Source of the DNA: Pampus argenteus
Lineage: Eukaryota; Chordata; Actinopteri; Scombriformes; Stromateidae
Reading direction: 5' to 3'
NCBI GenBank assembly: GCA_036937835.1
Contig: CM072864.1
Location: forward strand, 23,954,501-24,018,500
DNA length: 64,000 nt
The translations under genes and the position numbers were made by a program. Positions 39,401 through 53,779 of the stretch are shown here, piece by piece; positions within the stretch are counted from its first letter, which is position 1, and each line of letters begins with the position of its first letter. Below the pieces are notes generated by a model. The model saw only the letters and a program-made list of their open reading frames with translations. It ran no database searches and was not told where the DNA came from.

Positions 39401-42400
39401 TTCCTGCTGCTTTTACTGTAACATTTGTAAAAAATAGTTTTCTCTCAGGCCAAAACTGACAACTACAGTTTTTCTTAAACAAGGAGCAATATTTTCAATC
39501 AAAACCATGTTTGCCATCAACAAGTAACTGATTTCTAATGATTAGGACCAAAAAACTCACTTCTGAGAGCTTCCTGCAGCTTTTACTGTGACATTTGTAA
39601 AAAAATAGCTTTCTCTCGGCGAGAGAAGGCCAAAACTGAAGACTACAGTTTTTCTTAAACAAGGAACAATATTTTCAATCAAAACCATGTTTGCCATCAA
39701 CAAGTAACTGATTTCTAATGATTAGGACCAGAAAACTCACTTCTGAGAGCTTCCTGCAGCTTTTACTGTAACATTTGTAAAAATAGCTTTCTCTCAGGCC
39801 AAAACTGACTACTACAGTTTTTCTTAAACAAAGAGCAATATTTTCAATCAAAACCATGTTTGCCATCAACAAGTAACTGATTTCTAATGATTAGGACCAA
39901 AAAACTCACTTCTGAGAGCTTCCTGCAGCTTTTACTATAACATTTGTAAAAATAGCTTTCTCTCGGAGAGAGAAGGCCAAAACTGACAACTACAGTTTTT
40001 CTTAAACAACGAGCAATATTTTAAATCAAAACCATGTTTGCCATCAACAAGTAACTGATTTCTAATGATTAGGACCAAAAAACTCACTTCTGAGAGCTTC
40101 CTGCAGCTTTTACTGTAACATTTGTAAAAATAGCTTTCTCTCAGAGAGAGAAGGCCAAAACTGACAACTACAGTTTTTCTTAAACAAGGAGCAATATTTT
40201 CAATCAAAACCAGGTTTGCCATCAATAAGTAACTGATTTCTAATGATTAGGACCAAAAAACTCACTTCTGAGAGCTTCCTGCAGCTTTTACTGTAACATT
40301 TGTAAAAATAGCTTTCTCTCAGTGAGAGAAGGCCAAAACTGACAACTACAGTTTTTCTTAAACAACGAGCAATATTTTCAATCAAAACCATGTTTACCAT
40401 CAACAAGTAACTGATTTCTAATGATTAGGACCAAAAAACTCACTTCTGAGAGCTTCCTGCAGCTTTTACTGTAACATTTGTAAAAAACGCTTTCTCTCAG
40501 GCCAAAACTGACAACTACAGTTTTTCTTAAACAAGGAGCAATATTTTCAATCAAAACCATGTTTGCCATCAATAAGTAACTGATATCTAATGATTAGGAC
40601 CAAAAAACTCACTTCTGAGAGCTTCCTGCTGCTTTTACTGTAACATTTGTAAAAATAGTTTTCTCTCAGGCCAAAACTGACAACTACAGTTTTTCTTAAA
40701 CAAAGAGCAATTTTTTCAATCAAAACCATGTTTGCCATCAACAAGTAACTGATTTCTAAGATTAGGACCAAAAAACTCACTTCTGAGAGCTTCCTGCAGC
40801 TTTTACTGTAACATTTGTAAAAATAGCTTTCTCTCGGCGAGAGAAGGCCAAAACTGACAACTACAGTTTTTCTTGAACAACGAGCAATATTTTCAATCAA
40901 AACCATGTTTACCATCAACAAGTGACTGATTTCTAATGATTAGGACCAAAAAACTCACTTCTGAGAGCTTCCTGCAGCTTTTACTGTAACATTTGTAAAA
41001 AAAAACAAAAAAAAAACGCTTTCTCTCGGGCCAAAACTGACAACTACAGTTTTTCTTAAACAAGGAGCAATATTTTCAATTAAAACCATGTTTGCCATCA
41101 ACAAGTAACTGATTTCTAATGAATAGGACCAAAAAACTCACTTCTGAGAGCTTCCTGCAGCTTTTACTGTAACATTTGTAAAAATAGCTTTCTCTCGGAG
41201 AGAGAAGGCCAAAACTGACAACTACACTTTTTCTTAAACAAGGAGCAATATTTTCTATCAAAACCATGTTTGCCATCAACAAGTAATTGATTTCTAATGA
41301 TTAGGACCAAAAAACTCACTTCTGAGAGCTTCCTGCAGCTTTTACTGTGACATTTGTAAAAAATAGCTTTCTCTTGGCGAGAGAAGGCCAAAACTGAAGA
41401 CTACAGTTTTTCTTAAACAAGGAGCAATATTTTCAATCAAAACCATGTTTGCCATCAACAAGTAACTGATTTCTAATGATTAGGACCAGAAAACTCACTT
41501 CTGAGAGCTTCCTGCTGCTTTTACTGTAACATTTGTAAAAATAGCTTTCTCTCAGGCCAAAACTGACAACTACAGTTTTCCTTAAACAAGGAGCAATATT
41601 TTCAATCAAAACCATGTTTGCCATCAACAAGTAACTGATTTCTAAGATTAGGACCAAAAAACTCACTTCTGAGAGCTTCCTGCAGCTTTTACTGTAACAT
41701 TTGTAAAAATAGTTTTCTCTCAGGCCAAAACTGACAACTACAGTTTTTCTTAAACAACGAGCAATATTTTAAATCAAAACCATGTTTGCCATCAACAAGT
41801 AACTGATATCTAATGATTAGGACCAAAAAACTCACTTCTGAGAGCTTCCTGCAGCTTTTACTGTAACATTTGTAAAAATAGCTTTCTCTCAGGCCAAAAC
41901 TGACAACTACAGTTTTTCTTAAACAACAAGCAATATTTCAATCAAAACCATGTTTGCCATCAACAAGTAACTGATTTCTAATGATTAGGACCAAAAAACT
42001 CACTTCTGAGAGCTTCCTGCTGCTTATACTGTAACATTTGTAAAAATAGCTTTCTCTCGGCGAGAGAAGGCCAAAACTGACAACTACAGTTTTTCTTAAA
42101 CAACGAGCAATATTTTCAATCAAAACCATGTTTACCATCAACAAGTAACTGATTTCTAATGATTAGGACCAAAAAACTCACCTCTGAGAGCTTCCTGCAG
42201 CTTTTACTGTAACATTTGTAAAAATAGCTTTCTCTCGGCGAGAGAAGGCCAAAACTGACAACTACAGTTTTTCTTAAACAACAAGCAATATTTTCAATCA
42301 AAACCATGTTTGCCATCAACAAGTAACTGATTTCTAATGATTAGGACCAAAAAACTCACTTCTGAGAGCTTCCTGCTGCTTTTACTGTAACATTTGTAAA

Positions 42401-45400
42401 AATAGCTTTCTCTCGGCGAGAGAAGGCCAAAACTGACAACTACAGTTTTTCTTAAACAAGGAGCAATATATTCAATCAAAACCATGTTTGCCATCAACAA
42501 GTAACTGATTTCTAAGATTAGGACCAAAAAACTCACTTCTGAGAGCTTCCTGCAGCTTTTACTGTAACATTTGTAAAAATAGTTTTCTCTCAGGCCAAAA
42601 CTGACAACTACAGTTTTTCTTAAACAACGAGCAATATTTTCAATCAAAACCATGTTTGCCATCAACAAGTAACTGATATCTAATGATTAGGACCAAAAAA
42701 CTCACTTCTGAGAGCTTCCTGCAGCTTTTACTGTAACATTTGTAAAAATAGTTTTCTCTCAGGCCAAAACTGACAACTACAGTTTTTCTTAAACAACGAG
42801 CAATATTTTCTATCAAAACCATGTTTGCCATCAACAAGTAATTGATTTCTAATGATTAGGACCAAAAAACTCACTTCTGAGAGCTTCCTGCAGCTTTTAC
42901 TGTGACATTTGTAAAAAATAGCTTTCTCTCGGCGAGAGAAGGCCAAAACTGAAGACTACAGTTTTTCTTAAACAAGGAACAATATTTTCAATCAAAACCA
43001 TGTTTGCCATCAACAAGTAACTGATTTCTAATGATTAGGACCAGAAAACTCACTTCTGAGAGCTTCCTGCAGCTTTTACTGTAACATTTGTAAAAATCGC
43101 TTTCTCTCAGGCCAAAACTGACAACTACAGTTTTCCTTAAACAAGGAGCAATATTTTCAATCAAAACCATGTTTGCCATCAACAAGTAACTGATTTCTAA
43201 TGATTAGGACCAAAAAACTCACTTCTGAGAGCTTTCTGCAGCTTTTACTGTAACATTTGTAAAAATAGTTTTCTCTCAGGCCAAAACTGACTACTACAGT
43301 TTTTCTTAAACAAAGAGCAATATTTTCAATCAAAACCATGTTTGCCATCAACAAGTAACTGATTTCTAATGATTAGGACAAAAAAACTCACTTCTGAGAG
43401 CTTCCTGCTGCTTTTACTGTAACATTTGTAAAAATAGCTTTCTCTCGGCGAGAGAAGGCCAAAACTGACAACTACAGTTTTTCTTAAACAAAGAGCAATA
43501 TTTTGAATCAAAACCATGTTTGCCATCAACAAGTAACTGATTTCTAATGATTAGGACCAAAAAACTCACTTCTGAGAGCTTCCTGCAGCTTTTACTGTAA
43601 CATTTGTAAAAATAGCTTTCTCTCAGGCCAAAACTGACAACTACATTTTTTCTTAAACAACAAGCAATATTTTCAATCAAAACCATGTTTGCCATCAATA
43701 AGTAACTGATATCTAATGATTAGGACCAAAAAACTCACTTCTGAGAGCTTCCTGCTGCTTTTACTGTAACATTTGTAAAAAATAGTTTTCTCTCAGGCCA
43801 AAACTGACAACTACAGTTTTTCTTAAACAAGGAGCAATATTTTCAATCAAAACCATGTTTGCCATCAACAAGTAACTGATTTCTAATGATTAGGACCAAA
43901 AAACTCACTTCTGAGAGCTTCCTGCAGCTTTTACTGTGACATTTGTAAAAAAATAGCTTTCTCTCGGCGAGAGAAGGCCAAAACTGAAGACTACAGTTTT
44001 TCTTAAACAAGGAACAATATTTTCAATCAAAACCATGTTTGCCATCAACAAGTAACTGATTTCTAATGATTAGGACCAGAAAACTCACTTCTGAGAGCTT
44101 CCTGCAGCTTTTACTGTAACATTTGTAAAAATAGCTTTCTCTCAGGCCAAAACTGACTACTACAGTTTTTCTTAAACAAAGAGCAATATTTTCAATCAAA
44201 ACCATGTTTGCCATCAACAAGTAACTGATTTCTAATGATTAGGACCAAAAAACTCACTTCTGAGAGCTTCCTGCAGCTTTTACTGTAACATTTGTAAAAA
44301 TAGCTTTCTCTCAGAGAGAGAAGGCCAAAACTGACAACTACAGTTTTTCTTAAACAAGGAGCAATATTTTCAATCAAAACCAGGTTTGCCATCAATAAGT
44401 AACTGATATCTAATGATTAGGACCAAAAAACTCACTTCTGAGAGCTTCCTGCTGCTTATACTGTAACATTTGTAAAAATAGCTTTCTCTCGGCGAGAGAA
44501 GGCCAAAACTGACAACTACAGTTTTTCTTAAACAACGAGCAATATTTTCAATCAAAACCATGTTTACCATCAACAAGTAACTGATTTCTAATGATTAGGA
44601 CCAAAAAACTCACTTCTGAGAGCTTCCTGCAGCTTTTACTGTAACATTTGTAAAAATAGCTTTCTCTCAGTGAGAGAAGGCCAAAACTGACAACTACAGT
44701 TTTTCTTAAACAACGAGCAATATTTTCAATCAAAACCATGTTTACCATCAACAAGTAACTGATTTCTAATGATTAGGACCAAAAAACTCACTTCTGAGAG
44801 CTTCCTGCAGCTTTTACTGTAACATTTGTAAAAAACGCTTTCTCTCAGGCCAAAACTGACAACTACAGTTTTTCTTAAACAAGGAGCAATATTTTCAATC
44901 AAAACCATGTTTGCCATCAATAAGTAACTGATATCTAATGATTAGGACCAAAAAACTCACTTCTGAGAGCTTCCTGCTGCTTTTACTGTAACATTTGTAA
45001 AAATAGTTTTCTCTCAGGCCAAAACTGACAACTACAGTTTTTCTTAAACAAAGAGCAATTTTTTCAATCAAAACCATGTTTGCCATCAACAAGTAACTGA
45101 TTTCTAAGATTAGGACCAAAAAACTCACTTCTGAGAGCTTCCTGCAGCTTTTACTGTAACATTTGTAAAAATAGCTTTCTCTCGGCGAGAGAAGGCCAAA
45201 ACTGACAACTACAGTTTTTCTTAAACAACGAGCAATATTTTCAATCAAAACCATGTTTACCATCAACAAGTGACTGATTTCTAATGATTAGGACCAAAAA
45301 ACTCACTTCTGAGAGCTTCCTGCAGCTTTTACTGTAACATTTGTAAAAAAAAAAAAAAAAAAAACGCTTTCTCTCGGGCCAAAACTGACAACTACAGTTT

Positions 45401-46457
45401 TTCTTAAACAAGGAGCAATATTTTCAATTAAAACCATGTTTGCCATCAACAAGTAAGTGATTTCTAATGAATAGGACCAAAAAACTCACTTCTCAGAGCT
45501 TCCTGCAGCTTTTACTGTAACATTTGTAAAAATAGCTTTCTCTCGGAGAGAGAAGGCCAAAACTGACAACTACACTTTTTCTTAAACAAGGAGCAATATT
45601 TTCTATCAAAACCATGTTTGCCATCAACAAGTAATTGATTTCTAATGATTAGGACCAAAAAACTCACTTCTGAGAGCTTCCTGCAGCTTTTACTGTGACA
45701 TTTGTAAAAAATAGCTTTCTCTTGGCGAGAGAAGGCCAAAACTGAAGACTACAGTTTTTCTTAAACAAGGAGCAATATTTTCAATCAAAACCATGTTTGC
45801 CATCAACAAGTAACTGATTTCTAATGATTAGGACCAGAAAACTCACTTCTGAGAGCTTCCTGCTGCTTTTACTGTAACATTTGTAAAAATAGTTTTCTCT
45901 CAGGCCAAAACTGACAATTACAGTTTTTCTTAAACAACGAGCAATATTTTAATCAAAACCATGTTTGCCATCAACAAGTAACTGATTTCTAATGATTAGG
46001 ACCAAAAAACTCACTTCTGAGAGCTTCCTGCAGCTTTTACTGTAACATTTGTAAAAATAGCTTTCTCTCAGGCCAAAACTGACAACTACAGTTTTTCTTA
46101 AACAAAGAGCCATTTTTTTCAATCAAAACCATGTTTGCCATCAACAAGTAACTGATTTCTAATGATTAGGACCAAAAAACTCACTTCTGAGAGCTTCCTG
46201 CAGCTTTTACTGTAACATTTGTAAAAATAGCTTTCTCTCAGGCCAAAACTGACAACTACAGTTTTTCTTAAACAACAAGCAATATTTTAATCAAAACCAT
46301 GTTTGCCATCAACAAGTAACTGATTTCTAATGATTAGGACCAAAAAACTCACTTCTGAGAGCTTCCTGCAGCTTTTACTGTAACATTTGTAAAAAATAGC
46401 TTTCTCTCAGGCCAAAACTGACAACTACAGTTTTTCTTAAACAACAAGCAATATTTC

Positions 46458-46995
46458 AATCAAAACCATGTTTGCCATCAACAAGTAACTGATTTCTAAT
46501 GATTAGGACCAAAAAACTCACTTCTGAGAGCTTCCTGCTGCTTATACTGTAACATTTGTAAAAATAGCTTTCTCTCGGCGAGAGAAGGCCAAAACTGACA
46601 ACTACAGTTTTTCTTAAACAACGAGCAATATTTTCAATCAAAACCATGTTTACCATCAACAAGTAACTGATTTCTAATGATTAGGACCAAAAAACTCACT
46701 TCTGAGAGCTTCCTGCAGCTTTTACTGTAACATTTGTAAAAAAAAAAAAAAAAAAACGCTTTCTCTCGGGCCAAAACTGACAACTACAGTTTTTCTTAAA
46801 CAAGGAGCAATATTTTCAATTAAAACCATGTTTGCCATCAACAAGTAACTGATTTCTAATGAATAGGACCAAAAAACTCACTTCTGAGAGCTTCCTGCAG
46901 CTTTTACTGTAACATTTGTAAAACTAGCTTTCTCTCGGAGAGAGAAGGCCAAAACTGAAGACTACAGTTTTTCTTAAACAAGGAGCAATATTTTC
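46458..46995 (+). repeat. Three-monomer A-tract cassette (P-Q-R)
   Basis: Unit-B counterpart of 24230-24767 at +22,228 bp; the A-tract is A19 in both. The R monomer keeps the GTAAAACTAGC variant seen near 24690. Confidence 0.75.
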
Positions 46996-49243
46996 AATCA
47001 AAACCATGTTTGCCATCAACAAGTAACTGATTTCTAATGATTAGGACCAGAAAACTCACTTCTGAGAGCTTCCTGCAGCTTTTACTGTAACATTTGTAAA
47101 AATCGCTTTCTCTCAGGCCAAAACTGACAACTACAGTTTTCCTTAAACAAGGAGCAATATTTTCAATCAAAACCATGTTTGCCATCAACAAGTAACTGAT
47201 TTCTAATGATTAGGACCAAAAAACTCACTTCTGAGAGCTTCCTGCAGCTTTTACTGTAACATTTGTAAAAATAGCTTTCTCTCAGGCCAAAACTGACTAC
47301 TACAGTTTTTCTTAAACAAAGAGCAATATTTTCAATCAAAACCATGTTTGCCATCAACAAGTAACTGATTTCTAATGATTAGGACCAAAAAACTCACTTC
47401 CGAGAGCTTCCTGCAGCTTTTACTATAACATTTGTAAAAATAGCTTTCTCTCGGAGAGAGAAGGCCAAAACTGACAACTACAGTTTTTCTTAAACAAAGA
47501 GCAATTTTATCAATCAAAACCATGTTTGCCATCAACAAGTAACTGATTTATAATGATTAGGACCAAAAAACTCACTTCTGAGAGCTTCCTGCAGCTTTTA
47601 CTGTAACATTTGTAAAAATAGCTTTCTCTCGGCGAGAGAAGACCAAAACTGACAACTACAGTTTTTCTTAAACAACAAGCAATATTTTCAATCAAAACCA
47701 TGTTTGCCATCAACAAGTAACTGATTTCAAATGATTAGGACCAAAAAACTCACTTCTGAGAGCTTCCTGCTGCTTTTACTGTAACATTTGTAAAAATAGT
47801 TTTCTCTCGGCGAGAGAAGGCCAAAACTGACAACTACAGTTTTTCTTAAACAAAGATCAATATTTTCAATCAAAACTATGTTTGCCATCAACAAGTAACT
47901 GATTTCTAAGATTAGGACCAAAAAACTCACTTCTGAGAGCTTCCTGCAGCTTTTACTGTAACATTTGTAAAAATAGTTTTCTCTCAGGCCAAAACTGACA
48001 ACTACAGTTTTTCTTAAACAACGAGCAATATTTTCAATCAAAACCATGTTTGCCATCAACAAGTAACTGATATCTAATGATTAGGACCAAAAAACTCACT
48101 TCTGAGAGCTTCCTGCAGCTTTTACTGTAACATTTGTAAAAATAGCTTTCTCTCAGGCCAAAACTGACAACTACAGTTTTTCTTAAACAACAAGCAATAT
48201 TTCAATCAAAACCATGTTTGCCATCAACAAGTAACTGATTTCTAATGATTAGGACCAAAAAACTCACTTCTGAGAGCTTCCTGCTGCTTATACAGTAACA
48301 TTTGTAAAAATAGCTTTCTCTCGGCGAGAGAAGGCCAAAACTGACAACTACAGTTTTTCTTAAACAACGAGCAATATTTTCAATCAAAACCATGTTTACC
48401 ATCAACAAGTAACTGATTTCTAATGATTAGGACCAAAAAACTCACCTCTGAGAGCTTCCTGCAGCTTTTACTGTAACATTTGTAAAAATAGCTTTCTCTC
48501 GGCGAGAGAAGGCCAAAACTGACAACTACAGTTTTTCTTAAACAACAAGCAATATTTTCAATCAAAACCATGTTTGCCATCAACAAGTAACTGATTTCTA
48601 ATGATTAGGACCAAAAAACTCACTTCTGAGAGCTTCCTGCTGCTTTTACTGTAACATTTGTAAAAATAGCTTTCTCTCGGCGAGAGAAGGCCAAAACTGA
48701 CAACTACAGTTTTTCTTAAACAAAGAGCAATATTTTCAATCAAAACCATGTTTGCCATCAACAAGTAACTGATTTCTAATGATTAGGACCAAAAAACTCA
48801 CTTCTGAGAGCTTCCTGCAGCTTTTACTGTAACATTTGTAAAAATAGCTTTCTCTCAGGCCAAAACTGACAACTACAGTTTTTCTTAAACAACAAGCAAT
48901 ATTTCAATCAAAACCATGTTTGCCATCAACAAGTAACTGATTTCTAATGATTAGGACCAAAAAACTCACTTCTGAGAGCTTCCTGCAGCTTTTACTGTAA
49001 CATTTGTAAAAAAAGCTTTCTCTCAGGCCAAAACTGACAACTACAGTTTTTCTTAAACAAAGAGCAATTTTTTTCAATCAAAACCATGTTTGCCATCAAC
49101 AAGTAACTGATTTCTAATGATTAGGACCAAAAAACTCACTTCTGAGAGCTTCCTGCAGCTTTTACTGTAACATTTGTAAAAATAGCTTTCTCTCAGGCCA
49201 AAACTGACAACTACAGTTTTTCTTAAACAACAAGCAATATTTT

Positions 49244-49784
49244 AATCAAAACCATGTTTGCCATCAACAAGTAACTGATTTCTAATGATTAGGACCAAAA
49301 AACTCACTTCTGAGAGCTTCCTGCTGCTTATACTGTAACATTTGTAAAAATAGCTTTCTCTCGGCGAGAGAAGGCCAAAACTGACAACTACAGTTTTTCT
49401 TAAACAACGAGCAATATTTTCAATCAAAACCATGTTTACCATCAACAAGTAACTGATTTCTAATGATTAGGACCAAAAAACTCACTTCTGAGAGCTTCCT
49501 GCAGCTTTTACTGTAACATTTGTAAAAAAAAACAAAAAAAAACAAAACGCTTTCTCTCGGGCCAAAACTGACAACTACAGTTTTTCTTAAACAAGGAGCA
49601 ATATTTTTAATTAAAACCATGTTTGCCATCAACAAGTAACTGATTTCTAATGAATAGGACCAAAAAACTCACTTCTGAGAGCTTCCTGCAGCTTTTACTG
49701 TAACATTTGTAAAAATAGCTTTCTCTCGGAGAGAGAAGGCCAAAACTGACAACTACAGTTTCTTAAACAAGGAGCAATATTTTC
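49244..49784 (+). repeat. Three-monomer A-tract cassette (P-Q-R)
   Basis: Unit-B counterpart of 27016-27556 at +22,228 bp, including the C-interrupted A-tract and the two-base loss in CAGTTTCTTAAAC. Confidence 0.75.
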
Positions 49785-51004
49785 TATCAAAACCATGTTT
49801 GCCATCAACAAGTAATTGATTTCTAATGATTAGGACCAAAAAACTCACTTCTGAGAGCTTCCTGCAGCTTTTACTGTGACATTTGTAAAAAATAGCTTTC
49901 TCTCGGCGAGAGAAGGCCAAAACTGAAGACTACAGTTTTTCTTAAACAAGGAACAATATTTTCAATCAAAACCATGTTTGCCATCAACAAGTAACTGATT
50001 TCTAATGATTAGGACCAGAAAACTCACTTCTGAGAGCTTCCTGCAGCTTTTACTGTAACATTTGTAAAACTCGCTTTCTCTCAGGCCAAAACTGACAACT
50101 ACAGTTTTCCTTAAACAAGGAGCAATATTTTCAATCAAAACCATGTTTGCCATCAACAAGTAACTGATTTCTAATGATTAGGACCAAAAAACTCACTTCT
50201 GAGAGCTTCCTGCAGCTTTTACTGTAACATTTGTAAAAATCGCTTTCTCTCAGGCCAAAACTGACAACTACAGTTTTCCTTAAACAAGGAGCAATATTTT
50301 CAATCAAAACCATGTTTGCCATCAACAAGTAACTGATTTCTAATGATTAGGACCAAAAAACTCACTTCTGAGAGCTTCCTGCAGCTTTTACTGTAACATT
50401 TGTAAAAATAGTTTTCTCTCAGGCCAAAACTGACTACTACAGTTTTTCTTAAACAAAGAGCAATATTTTCAATCAAAACCATGTTTGCCATCAACAAGTA
50501 ACTGATTTCTATTGATTAGGACAAAAAAACTCACTTCTGAGAGCTTCCTGCAGCTTTTACTATAACATTTGTAAAAATAGCTTTCTCTCGGAGAGAGAAG
50601 GCCAAAACTGACAACTACAGTTTTTCTTAAACAAAGAGCAATTTTATCTATCAAAACCATGTTTGCCATCAACAAGTAACTGATTTCTAATGATTAGGAC
50701 CAAAAAACTCACTTCTGAGAGCTTCCTGCAGCTTTTACTGTAACATTTGTAAAAATAGCTTTCTCTCGGCGAGAGAAGGCCAAAACTGACAACTACAGTT
50801 TTTCTTAAACAACAAGCAATATTTTCAATCAAAACCATGTTTGCCATCAACAAGTAACTGATTTCTAATGATTAGGACCAAAAAACTCACTTCTGAGAGC
50901 TTCCTGCTGCTTTTACTGTAACATTTGTAAAAATAGCTTTCTCTCGGCGAGAGAAGGCCAAAACTGACAACTACAGTTTTTCTTAAACAAAGAGCAATAT
51001 TTTC

Positions 51005-53091
51005 AATCAAAACGATGTTTGCCATCAACAAGTAACTGATTTCTAATGATTAGGACCAAAAAACTCACTTCTGAGAGCTTCCTGCAGCTTTTACTGTAAC
51101 ATTTGTAAAAATAGCTTTCTCTCAGGCCAAAACTGACAACTACAGTTTTCCTTAAACAAGGAGCAATATTTTCAATCAAAACCATGTTTGCCATCAACAA
51201 GTAACTGATTTCTAAGATTAGGACCAAAAAACTCACTTCTGAGAGCTTCCTGCAGCTTTTACTGTAACATTTGTAAAAAAAAAACAAAAAACGCTTTCTC
51301 TCGGGCCAAAACTGACAACTACAGTTTTTCTTAAACAAAGAGCCATTTTTTTCAATCAAAACCATGTTTGCCATCAATAAGTAACTGATATCTAATGATT
51401 AGGACCAAAAAACTCACTTCTTAGAGCTTCCTGCTGCTTTTACTGTAACATTTGTAAAAATAGTTTTCTCTCGGCGAGAGAAGGCCAAAACTGACAACTA
51501 CAGTTTTTCTTAAACAAAGAGCAATATTTTCAATCAAAACGATGTTTGCCATCAACAAGTAACTGATTTCTAATGATTAGGACCAAAAAACTCACTTCTG
51601 AGAGCTTCCTGCAGCTTTTACTGTAACATTTGTAAAAATAGCTTTCTCTCAGGCCAAAACTGACAACTACAGTTTTCCTTAAACAAGGAGCAATATTTTC
51701 AATCAAAACCATGTTTGCCATCAACAAGTAACTGATTTCTAAGATTAGGACCAAAAAACTCACTTCTGAGAGCTTCCTGCAGCTTTTACTGTAACATTTG
51801 TAAAAAAAAACAAAAAACGCTTTCTCTCGGGCCAAAACTGACAACTACAGTTTTTCTTAAACAAAGAGCCATTTTTTTCAATCAAAACCATGTTTGCCAT
51901 CAATAAGTAACTGATATCTAATGATTAGGACCAAAAAACTCACTTCTTAGAGCTTCCTGCTGCTTTTACTGTAACATTTGTAAAAATAGTTTTCTCTCAG
52001 GCCAAAACTGACAACTACAGTTTTTCTTAAACAAAGAGCAATTTTTTCAATCAAAACCATGTTTGCCATCAACAAGTAACTGATTTCTAATGATTAGGAC
52101 CAAAAAACTCACTTCTGAGAGCTTCCTGCAGCTTTTACTGTAACATTTGTAAAAATAGCTTTCTCTCAGGCCAAAACTGACAACTACAGTTTTCCTTAAA
52201 CAAGGAGCAATATTTTCAATCAAAACCATGTTTGCCATCAACAAGTAACTGATTTCTAAGATTAGGACCAAAAAACTCACTTCTGAGAGCTTCCTGCAGC
52301 TTTTACTGTAACATTTGTAAAAAAAAACAAAAAACGCTTTCTCTCGGGCCAAAACTGACAACTACAGTTTTTCTTAAACAAAGAGCCATTTTTTTCAATC
52401 AAAACCATGTTTGCCATCAATAAGTAACTGATATCTAATGATTAGGACCAAAAAACTCACTTCTTAGAGCTTCCTGCTGCTTTTACTGTAACATTTGTAA
52501 AAATAGTTTTCTCTCGGCGAGAGAAGGCCAAAACTGACAACTACAGTTTTTCTTAAACAAAGAGCAATATTTTCAATCAAAACGATGTTTGCCATCAACA
52601 AGTAACTGATTTCTAATGATTAGGACCAAAAAACTCACTTCTGAGAGCTTCCTGCAGCTTTTACTGTAACATTTGTAAAAATAGCTTTCTCTCAGGCCAA
52701 AACTGACAACTACAGTTTTCCTTAAACAAGGAGCAATATTTTCAATCAAAACCATGTTTGCCATCAACAAGTAACTGATTTCTAAGATTAGGACCAAAAA
52801 ACTCCCTTCTGAGAGCTTCCTGCAACTTTTACTGTAACATGTGTAAAAAAAAACAAAAAACGCTTTCTCTCGGGCCAAAACTGACAACTACAGTTTTTCT
52901 TAAACAAAGAGCCATTTTTTTCAATCAAAACCATGTTTGCCATCAATAAGTAACTGATATCTAATGATTAGGACCAAAAAACTCACTTCTTAGAGCTTCC
53001 TGCTGCTTTTACTGTAACATTTGTAAAAATAGTTTTCTCTCAGGCCAAAACTGACAACTACAGTTTTTCTTAAACAAAGAGCAATTTTTTC
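51005..53091 (+). repeat. 517/526-bp trimer ladder, four units
   Basis: Unit-B counterpart of 28777-30346 with one more unit (starts at 51005, 51532, 52049 and 52575). The fourth unit has private changes AACTCCCTTC, CTGCAACTTTT and CATGTGTAAA near 52802-52843. The A/B duplication junction falls inside this ladder, which explains why A has three units and B continues into a fourth. Confidence 0.8.
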
Positions 53092-53779
53092 AATCAAAAC
53101 CATGTTTGCCATCAACAAGTAACTGATTTCTAATGATTAGGACCAAAAAACTCACTTCTGAGAGCTTCCTGCAGCTTTTACTGTAACATTTGTAAAAATA
53201 GCTTTCTCTCAGGCCAAAACTGACAACTACAGTTTTTCTTAAACAAAGAGCAATTTTTTTCAATCAAAACCATGTTTGCCATCAACAAGTAACTGATTTC
53301 TAATGATTAGGACCAAAAAACTCACTTCTGAGAGCTTCCTGCAGCTTTTACTGTAACATTTGTAAAAAAAAAACAAAAAACGCTTTCTCTCGGGCCAAAA
53401 CTGACAACTACAGTTTTTCTTAAACAAAGAGCAATTTTTTCAATCAAAACCATGTTTGCCATCAACAAGTAACTGATTTCTAATGATTAGGACCAAAAAA
53501 CTCACTTCTGAGAGCTTCCTGCAGCTTTTACTGTAACATTTGTAAAAATAGCTTTCTCTCAGGCCAAAACTGACAACTACAGTTTTTCTTAAACAAAGAG
53601 CCATTTTTTTCAATCAAAACCATGTTTGCCATCAACAAGTAACTGATTTCTAATGATTAGGACCAAAAAACTCACTTCTGAGAGCTTCCTGCAGCTTTTA
53701 CTGTAACATTTGTAAAAATAGCTTTCTCTCAGGCCAAAACTGACAACTACAGTTTTTCTTAAACAACAAGCAATATTTT

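Larger units (their letters stand above)
30450..52680 (+). repeat. 22-kb segmental tandem duplication, unit B
   Basis: Unit B repeats unit A in the same order and orientation. Relative to A it carries four extra monomers (695 bp, within about 38880-39577) and lacks one 178-bp monomer near 40200-40379 and another near 44192. I noted few single-base changes, for example TCTCTGGGA at 37186 against TCTCTCGGA at 15296, and a one-base A-tract change (A20 at 45345 against A21 at 23116). Homology to A ends at 52689, where CTCTCAG replaces the ATCTCAG of 30461. Confidence 0.9.

Noticed and set aside
8555..52680. 22-kb duplication as a pure assembly artefact
   Set aside because: Not fully excluded, but the two units differ by several whole-monomer indels, an A-tract length change and point changes, which a simple duplicated contig segment would not show.
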